NCBI RefSeq assembly: GCF_003514505.1
Contig: NZ_DOPX01000016.1
Span: 124,001 to 188,000 of the forward strand
Origin: Proteiniclasticum sp.
GTDB taxonomy: Bacteria; Bacillota; Clostridia; Clostridiales; Clostridiaceae
Length of the DNA stretch: 64,000 nt
Direction of reading: 5' to 3'
How positions within the stretch are numbered: the stretch's first letter is position 1; each line of letters begins with the position of its first letter. This document shows positions 62,518 through 64,000 of the stretch, in pieces. Position numbers and translations under genes: made by a program. The notes under the pieces are model-generated. The model did no database searches. It was given only the letters and a program-made list of their open reading frames with translations, and was not told the origin of the DNA.

Positions 62518-63558
62518 TTATTTTCGTAAAAATGCAAGATAATCCGCTACGAATTTTTCAGGCTCCTCAATCTGAGGGCTGTGACCCGAGTTTTCAAATA
62601 CAGCTTCTACAAAGCGGCCGCCATTTTTCTGATATTCCTCAAAGACGCTTCTTGTCTGGGAAACCATAGGCTGTGGAGGGTAAACCTCCAGTCCAGGCCA
62701 GCCTGGGAGAATGCCCAGCTGCCCAAGGAATCCCACATCGCTGTAGGACTGATCAGAGACAATCTTGTCCTGAACGCCTCTAAACCAGATTACAGGGGGT
62801 TTTACAGGAAGGTTACTGATGCCGGACAAATTGACATATTTCGGGCTCATGGTGTTGCCGATGCCTGTTGTGCCAGGGCCTAGGAAGGGCCACTCTGGGG
62901 CGGGCTGAGAGCTTCCAGGATAGAACCCTTCCCCAATCTCCATGAGAAACATGGAGTCCACAAAGAGGTTCTTCATTTCTTCTGAAAGGGTAAAGGTGGG
63001 AGCGAAGAGACCCTTCAGTACATTAGGGGCGGAAGTGGGATCATTGAGATCCTTATTTTTAGTTCTGAGATTTTCTACGAACTGCTGGTTCACAAAACCA
63101 CCACCGGTACCAGCATGAGATGCTGTGGTGATGGTTCCGTCTGCATCTTTTGTACCAGAGAATCCGTAAGGGGATAGTGGATTGATGAGTCCAAGACTTC
63201 TTACCTCTTCCGGGTAGTCCAGCGTATACTGCATGGCAACACCGCCACCCATGGACCAGCCGATGATATGAGGATTTTTGATGGAGAGAGCATCCACAAA
63301 GCTTCTGATATCTTCAGACCAGGTTTTCATGCCTAGTGTGGAATCGATGGGAAGCTTTTCTGTATAGCCGTAGCCTCGTAAGTCTGGAGCGTAAATATGG
63401 AAATGCTCTTCCAGGATCTCCATGGTAGGCACATAGAAGAGGCTGGAGGAGGTGTTTCCGTGGAGGAGAAGAAGAGGCTCTTTCTCTTCATTCCCTGCTT
63501 CCAGGTAGGAGATTTTCAGCCTGCTTGTCTGAATGTCTTTCTTGGGATAAGTCTTCAT
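62518..63558 (-). CDS. Alpha/beta hydrolase
   Basis: Protein of 346 residues with the alpha/beta hydrolase fold: LLLHGNTSSS oxyanion strand, nucleophile elbow GWSMGGG, Asp in GVQDKIVSD and His in NSGHSPQIEEPEKF. A long cap region (about 135-245) rich in Gly and Pro is unusual. No signal peptide. The substrate is unknown; esterase, lactonase or related. Monocistronic. Confidence 0.88.
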   Translation of the reverse strand: MKTYPKKDIQTSRLKISYLEAGNEEKEPLLLLHGNTSSSLFYVPTMEILEEHFHIYAPDLRGYGYTEKLPIDSTLGMKTWSEDIRSFVDALSIKNPHIIGWSMGGGVAMQYTLDYPEEVRSLGLINPLSPYGFSGTKDADGTITTASHAGTGGGFVNQQFVENLRTKNKDLNDPTSAPNVLKGLFAPTFTLSEEMKNLFVDSMFLMEIGEGFYPGSSQPAPEWPFLGPGTTGIGNTMSPKYVNLSGISNLPVKPPVIWFRGVQDKIVSDQSYSDVGFLGQLGILPGWPGLEVYPPQPMVSQTRSVFEEYQKNGGRFVEAVFENSGHSPQIEEPEKFVADYLAFLRK

Positions 63559-63671
63559 TACTGCTAAACCGTCCTTTCATGGGTTATTTATGGGTATTCT
63601 ATCGCAAGTGCAATAGTTTTGTAAACAGTTACGGCGAAAAGAGAACTCTATAGCCCTCTTCTCAAAGGAAA

Positions 63672-63695
63672 GGAAAGGCCTATGAAGGCCTTTCC
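63672..63695 (-). terminator. Hairpin at the end of etfA
   Basis: GGAAAGGCCT, four-base loop, AGGCCTTTCC; it overlaps the last codons of etfA. T-run interrupted by C. Confidence 0.6.
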
Positions 63696-64000
63696 CGGTA
63701 GTTTCTGATTTCTTTTGTGAGGAGCGGAAGGATTTCCAAAGCATTGCCGACAAGTCCGATGTTTGCTACCTGGAAAATCGGTGCATCCGGATCTTTATTG
63801 ATGGCGATGATGTAATCTGATTTTTCCATACCTGCCAGATGCTGTACAGCGCCAGAAATGCCGCAGGCAATATAGACTTTAGGTTTTACAGTTTTTCCAG
63901 TCTGTCCTACCTGGTAGTCCTTTTCGATTCTGCCTTCATCCACAGCGGCTCTGGAGCCTGCCACTTCAGCACCGATCATATCAGCACACTCCCGCAGAAG
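63680..64000 (-). CDS. etfA: Electron transfer flavoprotein, alpha subunit (3' part)
   Basis: The C-terminal 106 residues of EtfA; the frame is open to the window edge. The FAD-binding domain is clear: [44 protein letters not shown], and [28 protein letters not shown]. With EtfB it carries electrons for acyl-CoA dehydrogenases, including the bifurcating type in anaerobes. The rest lies beyond the window. Confidence 0.95.
   Translation of the reverse strand, partial: LLRECADMIGAEVAGSRAAVDEGRIEKDYQVGQTGKTVKPKVYIACGISGAVQHLAGMEKSDYIIAINKDPDAPIFQVANIGLVGNALEILPLLTKEIRNYRERPS

Noticed and set aside
1..64000. CRISPR arrays, rRNA genes or a replication origin
   Set aside because: No regularly spaced direct repeats, no rRNA sequence and no DnaA-box cluster were seen.

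Overview
The window is a gene-dense chromosomal segment from a low-to-middle GC Gram-positive bacterium, most likely an anaerobic member of the Clostridia (Bacillota). Signs are Shine-Dalgarno sites of the AGGAGG type with frequent TTG and GTG starts, T-box, TPP and THF leader RNAs, ECF-type vitamin transporters, and two gene blocks in Bacillus/Clostridium order: metG-tatD-yabE-rnmV-ksgA, and purR...spoVG-glmU-prs...pth-mfd...yabN-hup-rqcP-divIC-yabR. Species assignment is not possible from the sequence alone.
Layout. 1-9.9 kb: rimO, a small membrane gene broken by an in-frame TGA, a cysteine-rich Crp/Fnr regulator, an HNH-type protein, a threonine-breakdown operon (kbl, tdh, ACT protein), a folate transporter S component under a THF riboswitch, and an M24 aminopeptidase. 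9.98-13.9 kb: an AT-rich accessory island with one intact gene, a large P-loop ATPase ending in an S1-like domain, followed by about 2 kb of decayed DNA holding an IS1380-type transposase relic. 13.9-14.2 kb: tRNA-Leu(CAG) and tRNA-Ala(GGC). 14.4-22.4 kb: T-box-controlled metG, tatD, yabE, rnmV, ksgA, a lipoprotein and an Mrp-type ATPase. 22.5-31.8 kb: thiT under a TPP riboswitch, degV, two peptidases, a universal stress protein, T-box-controlled asnS, an acetyltransferase and murC. 31.9-42.2 kb: purR and spoVG-glmU-prs, interrupted by a sugar-acid insert (uxuA, AraC regulator, GH2 glycosidase, VOC and HAD proteins). 42.2-49.1 kb: an ABC-2 type exporter divergent from a two-component system whose operon ends in an HtrA-like protein lacking two of its three catalytic residues. 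49.3-58.1 kb: pth, mfd, a PrsA-like foldase, yabN, hup, rqcP, divIC, yabR and three tRNAs. 58.2-64 kb: a GyrI-like protein, the TrkA/TrkH potassium system, an acetyltransferase, a small membrane protein, an alpha/beta hydrolase and the 3' end of etfA.
How it fits together. Several cell-supply genes are each governed by a leader RNA reading their own product or charged tRNA: Met, Asn, thiamine pyrophosphate and tetrahydrofolate. Peptidases (two M24, one M17), threonine cleavage and an electron-transfer flavoprotein suggest amino-acid-based anaerobic metabolism. The yab region lacks the spore genes usually found there (spoVT, spoVB, yabP, yabQ, spoIIE), which suggests a lineage that has lost sporulation. 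The most unusual items are the ATPase-S1 fusion in the island, the HtrA pseudoprotease joined to a two-component system, the HNH protein with a changed active-site residue, and the TGA-interrupted membrane gene.
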